8,405 bases of DNA from Candidatus Woesearchaeota archaeon (GTDB lineage Archaea; Nanobdellota; Nanobdellia; Woesearchaeales; WAPJ01). The notes under the pieces were generated by a model. It worked only from the letters and a program-made list of their open reading frames with translations, was not told where the DNA came from and made no database searches. How positions within the stretch are numbered: the stretch's first letter is position 1; each line of letters begins with the position of its first letter. The stretch spans positions 1-8,405 of the forward strand of contig WAPJ01000105.1 of NCBI GenBank assembly GCA_015520785.1, read 5' to 3'. Shown here piece by piece: positions 5,958 through 8,405 of this stretch. A program made the translations under genes and the position numbers.

Positions 5958-6329
5958 TTATGCTTCTTCCCGCTGCACGCGCTCCCCTAGTTCCCATACT
6001 GTTTCATCAGGGAGGAATGACTCGGGGCAGACACGCTCACTCGTGCAGAAGCGTACTCCCTCTGCTTCAAGTAATGCTCGCTTCGCGCGCGGACCGCCAA
6101 ACGCATACCCGCCAAGCCTCCCATCCGCATGCACGACGCGATGACACGGCACGCGAGGCATGCCAGGGCTTCGTGCAAGCCAGCGGCCAATCACGCGAGG
6201 ATGCACGCCAAGCACGCGCGAAAGCTGCGCGTAGGAGACAACCCTGCTAGAGGGGATGCGTGCGATGAGCTGATAGGCCTCTTCTCGTGAAGGGCTAGCA
6301 CCAGAAGCTCTTCTGATAGCTCTCACCAC
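5958..6329 (-). CDS. ogt: Minimal methylated-DNA--protein-cysteine methyltransferase (O6-alkylguanine repair)
   Basis: This is a DNA repair protein that would move the alkyl group of O6-alkylguanine to its own cysteine. It has 123 residues and consists only of the C-terminal DNA-binding and active-site domain; the N-terminal domain of Ogt/Ada-type enzymes is absent. Visible features are the helix-turn-helix region (about 29-53, RVVSYAQLSRVLG then PRVIGRWLAR) with the Arg that flips the base, the catalytic motif PCHRV (61-65) with Cys62, and GGYAFGG (73-79). Because PCHR keeps Cys, this is not an alkyltransferase-like protein of the PWHR kind. The only upstream starts are GTG at 6329 or 6326, both within the end of the lipoprotein gene. 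Lower-confidence details are the exact start and the Cys-containing C-terminal extension (about 96-123), which does not resemble the usual short end. It is probably co-transcribed with the 6654 lipoprotein gene. Confidence 0.85.
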   Translation of the reverse strand: MVRAIRRASGASPSREEAYQLIARIPSSRVVSYAQLSRVLGVHPRVIGRWLARSPGMPRVPCHRVVHADGRLGGYAFGGPRAKRALLEAEGVRFCTSERVCPESFLPDETVWELGERVQREEA

Positions 6330-6654
6330 ACGCGTTCACGCATGTTGTCGTTACATACGTGAGCTGAGGCATATTACAGATGGGGCTCACATCCGCACAC
6401 CAGTCATCATTCTTATTCGTATCCTTACACGTAATGGTTGTCTTCACTTTAACGATGCTTCCCGTCTGATGAACATCCTCCTCCTGTCCGAGTGAGTCAA
6501 GTGTATTCTTCGTGATAGGACAGCTTGTAAGCGCATGCTGTGCGATGCTCGACCATTCACATTCCTTTGGTATTTGAATGCCTGACGAGCAGCCTGCGAG
6601 GATGAGGAGGATGATGAGCGTGAGGATGAGGATAAGCATGCCCAGGCCGCGCAT
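6295..6654 (-). CDS. Cysteine-rich lipoprotein A, 119 residues (divergent paralogue of 6710-7276)
   Basis: This is a secreted lipoprotein. A hydrophobic stretch (6-19) ends in the lipobox LAGC (19-22), with lipidation expected on Cys22. The mature part has eight cysteines (32, 45, 76, 86, 93, 105, 109, 119), and the last is the final residue. Motifs are CEW, SCP, CKDTNxxDDxC (76-86) and CxxxCGxxY (105-113). The same motifs, with the same C32-C45 and C76-C86 spacings, occur in the divergent gene at 6710-7276, so the two are paralogues. The start at 6654 is chosen because the shared TATA box lies about 27 nt upstream and the signal peptide begins properly there; no ribosome binding site is seen. 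The 3' end overlaps the alkyltransferase gene by about 35 nt. Family and function are unknown to me. Confidence 0.8.
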   Translation of the reverse strand: MRGLGMLILILTLIILLILAGCSSGIQIPKECEWSSIAQHALTSCPITKNTLDSLGQEEDVHQTGSIVKVKTTITCKDTNKNDDWCADVSPICNMPQLTYVTTTCVNACGESYQKSFWC

Positions 6655-6675
6655 ATTCTTCTTCTTACCACCCCG

Positions 6676-6686
6676 TATATTTAAAA
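6676..6686. promoter_or_regulatory. Shared near-palindromic TATA box for divergent lipoprotein genes
   Basis: TATATTTAAAA reads ATTTAAAA on the plus strand (6679-6686) and TTTAAATA on the minus strand (6685-6678). The plus-strand core is about 27 nt from the ATG at 6710. The minus-strand core is about 27 nt from the ATG at 6654. Both distances match leaderless archaeal transcription, and neither ATG has a good ribosome binding site. Confidence 0.65.
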
Positions 6687-6705
6687 GTATTCGGGGATTT
6701 AAAAG
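6679..6705 (+). repeat. Direct repeat ATTTAAAAG in the divergent promoter
   Basis: The nonamer ATTTAAAAG occurs at 6679-6687 and again at 6697-6705, 18 bp apart centre to centre. The first copy is the presumed TATA box. The second lies between it and the ATG at 6710, so it could be a regulator site or an alternative TATA box with no start codon at the right distance. Confidence 0.5.
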
Positions 6706-6709
6706 GGAT

Positions 6710-7276
6710 ATGCGCCGGAAGATGCTCTTCCTCCTGCTCCTTGGCGTGCTCATCCTCCTCGCCGCGTGTGGAGGCGGGAATACTAATTGTACCTGGGATC
6801 ATTTGAAGACCGCACCCTTCTCTGATTGTCCTTCTTATAATAAGGAATTCCATGTTGAACTGACGCAGACAGCGCGCATCCAATCACTCGGAGGGGGTGT
6901 CTATCAGATCCTCGCGGAGATTGGCGGTTCCTGTCAGGATACGAATCCGGCTGATGATGCATGCCGGTGGGAGACGATAACCGTGGATGGTGAGAAGGAG
7001 GATATCTGCCTGTGTACGGATATTTGCGGGAGGACATATCGGGATGAGGATGGATCGCAGTGTTCATCTTCAACGAATACCGCTAATGGGAATGGTGATA
7101 ATAATGGTAACAATAATAACCAGGATGCGTGCAGCCGCCAGGATGATTGTTCTCTCGTCACGTGTTCACGAACCTGTTCTGATGGGAAGACGCATTATGG
7201 GACTGCATATGTCTGTACGTCACAATGCAAGCATCTTGAAACATCCTGCTCCGCGTGCGACACGCTCCAACCCTAA
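6710..7276 (+). CDS. Cysteine-rich lipoprotein B, 188 residues, with added second Cys module
   Basis: This is a secreted lipoprotein. A basic start (RRK) and hydrophobic core end in the lipobox LAAC (17-20), with lipidation on Cys20. Domain 1 (27-118) matches lipoprotein A: CTW, DCP with C27-C40 spaced 13 as in A, CQDTNxxDDxC (75-85), and CxxxCGxxY (102-110). A low-complexity Asn/Gly linker (about 122-137) follows. Domain 2 (138-184) is another cysteine-rich module beginning CSRQDDC that has no counterpart in lipoprotein A. It resembles in style small disulfide-rich modules of archaeal surface proteins, but I cannot name it. The start at 6710 fits the shared TATA box; an in-frame ATG at 6578 would put a long non-signal stretch first. 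Function is unknown; an envelope role is inferred. Confidence 0.8.
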   Translation: MRRKMLFLLLLGVLILLAACGGGNTNCTWDHLKTAPFSDCPSYNKEFHVELTQTARIQSLGGGVYQILAEIGGSCQDTNPADDACRWETITVDGEKEDICLCTDICGRTYRDEDGSQCSSSTNTANGNGDNNGNNNNQDACSRQDDCSLVTCSRTCSDGKTHYGTAYVCTSQCKHLETSCSACDTLQP

Positions 7277-7306
7277 TGGATGTGGTCTTCCATCCCCATA
7301 CCATCA

Positions 7307-7315
7307 CTTTTAAAA
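7307..7315 (+). promoter_or_regulatory. TATA box for the uL3 operon
   Basis: TTTTAAAAA is the only clear A/T box between the lipoprotein B stop and uL3. Usual spacing predicts transcription starting near 7338, leaving a leader of about 165 nt. A weaker ATTAAA at 7365-7370 lies inside the first leader hairpin and is less likely to be a promoter. Confidence 0.5.
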
Positions 7316-7337
7316 ACCCCTTGTGCTGCCCTTCCGC

Positions 7338-7504
7338 TCCGCGCGCCTGAGAAGGGGTGCGGGGATTAAAGCCCAGTATGGCTTTCTCCCCTCCTGCACG
7401 CCCGTATAGAGGCGCTTACCCAAACAAGGATATGCCCCTCATTCATGATGGAGGGGTCTGGTGGAACACTCTCACGATGAGAGTATTCATGATTGTGATG
7501 CTGT
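7338..7504 (+). promoter_or_regulatory. Structured leader of the uL3 ribosomal protein operon
   Basis: Three hairpins can be drawn. The first spans 7354-7403: GGGGTGC and GGGG, then AAAGCC (7368-7373), pair with GGCTTT (7380-7385), CCCC (7388-7391), GCAC (7396-7399) and CCC (7401-7403), interrupted by small internal loops. The second pairs CCCCTC (7435-7440) with GAGGGG (7451-7456). The third pairs ACTCTC (7468-7473) with GAGAGT (7479-7484). The nonamer ATTCATGAT occurs in the loop of the second (7441-7449) and after the third (7485-7493). GTGAT at 7495-7499 is the ribosome binding site, five bases before the uL3 ATG. Regulation by an r-protein is possible but inferred. Confidence 0.45.
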
Positions 7505-8405
7505 ATGGCGAAGGCACATAGCCCCAGGCATGGGAGCATGCAATACTGGCCGCGGAAGCGTGCAAAGCGTGAAACACCCCGTGTCCGGGCTCGCGTCACG
7601 CCAACGGCTGGCGTGCACGAGTTTGCAGGCTATAAGGCTGGCATGACGCATGCGATTATTCTTGATAATCGGAAGCACAGCCTCACGAAGGGTGAGGAGA
7701 TCAGTATTCCCGTGACAATCCTTGAAGTCCCACCCCTCTTCGTGTATGGCGTGCGCGCGTATAAGCGGACGGAGTCTGGCATGCTCCGCGCTATTGGCGA
7801 GAAGGTCGTGAAAGCACCGCGCATGCTCGCCCGTCGCGGCACGCTTGCAAAGAAGCCGTCCGAGAAAGCATTACCGGAGGCTGACGCGTACCGCTTGCTC
7901 GTGAGCACGCATCCCGAAAAGACCGGGATCGGGAAGAAGACTGGTGAACTCTTCGAAATCGCGCTCGGCGGCACGCCGGAAGAACAGCGTGCCACTGCAG
8001 AAGACCTCCTCGGCAAGGACCTGGCAGTGGAGGATGTCTTCAAGCCGGGCGATATTGTGGACGTGCACGCGGTGACGAAGGGGAAGGGCACGCAAGGCCC
8101 CGTGAAGCGGTTTGGTATTACACTTAAGAGTCATAAGTCTGAGAAGGGCCGCCGGAGGCCTGGCAACCTGGGCCCGTGGACGGGCGCGCGACAGTACCGT
8201 GTCGCGCTCGCAGGCCAGACAGGCTATCATCTCCGCACGGAGTGGAATAAGCAGATTATCGCCATCCTCAAGCCAGAAGAAGTCCAGGTGAAGGGGGGTA
8301 TTCCGCATTATGGCGTGGTGCGGAACACGGTACTCCTCCTCGCGGGGAGTATTCCCGGGCCGAAGAAGCGTCTCGTCAGGCTTACGCGTGCGCAGCGCGC
8401 CTATC
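7505..8405 (+). CDS. rpl3: Ribosomal protein uL3 (archaeal type), 3' end cut off by window
   Basis: This is the large-subunit protein uL3, which binds 23S rRNA early in assembly and reaches toward the peptidyl transferase centre. The 300 visible residues include the basic archaeal/eukaryal N-terminal extension (SPRHGSMQYWPRKRAKR, 6-22), FAGYKAGMTH (40-49), the conserved VTKGKG (190-195), NLGPW (221-225) with Trp225 in the central 'W finger', and AGQTGYH (236-242). Archaeal uL3 is about 330-360 residues, so 30-60 residues are missing at the right edge. The start at 7505 has GTGAT five bases upstream and gives the expected MAKAHSPRHGS-like beginning. In most archaea uL3 heads a cluster with uL4, uL23 and uL2, so these are expected just beyond the window. 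Confidence 0.96.
   Translation, partial: MAKAHSPRHGSMQYWPRKRAKRETPRVRARVTPTAGVHEFAGYKAGMTHAIILDNRKHSLTKGEEISIPVTILEVPPLFVYGVRAYKRTESGMLRAIGEKVVKAPRMLARRGTLAKKPSEKALPEADAYRLLVSTHPEKTGIGKKTGELFEIALGGTPEEQRATAEDLLGKDLAVEDVFKPGDIVDVHAVTKGKGTQGPVKRFGITLKSHKSEKGRRRPGNLGPWTGARQYRVALAGQTGYHLRTEWNKQIIAILKPEEVQVKGGIPHYGVVRNTVLLLAGSIPGPKKRLVRLTRAQRAY

Noticed and set aside
1..8405. CRISPR array, tRNA, insertion sequence, toxin-antitoxin or defence system
   Set aside because: I looked on both strands and found no spaced repeats, cloverleaf, transposase or recognisable defence domains.

Overview
The window reads as an archaeal chromosome segment. The evidence is an archaeal-type ribosomal protein uL3, a 443-residue RNase J-type beta-CASP nuclease, TATA boxes (TTTAAA-like) placed about 27 nt before start codons as in leaderless archaeal transcripts, GGTGA/GAGGTGA ribosome binding sites, and several secreted lipoproteins plus a heavily N-glycosylatable surface protein. 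Base composition is balanced to slightly GC-rich. The small single-domain genes would suit a DPANN-like or other small-genome euryarchaeal lineage, but I cannot fix the taxon from sequence alone. I see no tRNA, rRNA, CRISPR array, insertion sequence or phage gene.

Layout. (1) 1-656 minus: ZIP-family metal transporter, running off the left edge. (2) 862-2193 minus: RNase J. (3) 2412-3609 plus: a three-gene unit with a 73-residue helical protein, a protein with a histone-H1-like K/T/S/A/R tail (ATGA overlap) and a cysteine-rich lipoprotein. (4) 3919-5736 plus: a 605-residue secreted Ig-like surface protein. (5) 5958-6329 minus: a minimal O6-alkylguanine-DNA alkyltransferase that keeps its active cysteine. 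It overlaps the end of (6) 6295-6654 minus, a cysteine-rich lipoprotein. (7) 6710-7276 plus: a longer paralogue of (6), divergently transcribed. (8) 7505-8405 plus: uL3, running off the right edge and probably heading a ribosomal protein operon.

The main points for follow-up are these. The divergent lipoprotein paralogues appear to share one near-palindromic TATA box equidistant from both start codons. The uL3 gene has a roughly 165-nt leader predicted to hold three hairpins and an overlapping upstream reading frame. The H1-like tail protein is co-encoded with a small helical partner. Intergenic DNA is polarised: pyrimidine-rich just after genes and purine-rich before several of them, which suggests U/C-rich transcription termination.

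The genes do not form one pathway. The left half is metal import plus RNA turnover, the middle is a possible nucleoid-binding pair with envelope proteins, and the right half is DNA repair, envelope lipoproteins and the start of the ribosomal cluster.
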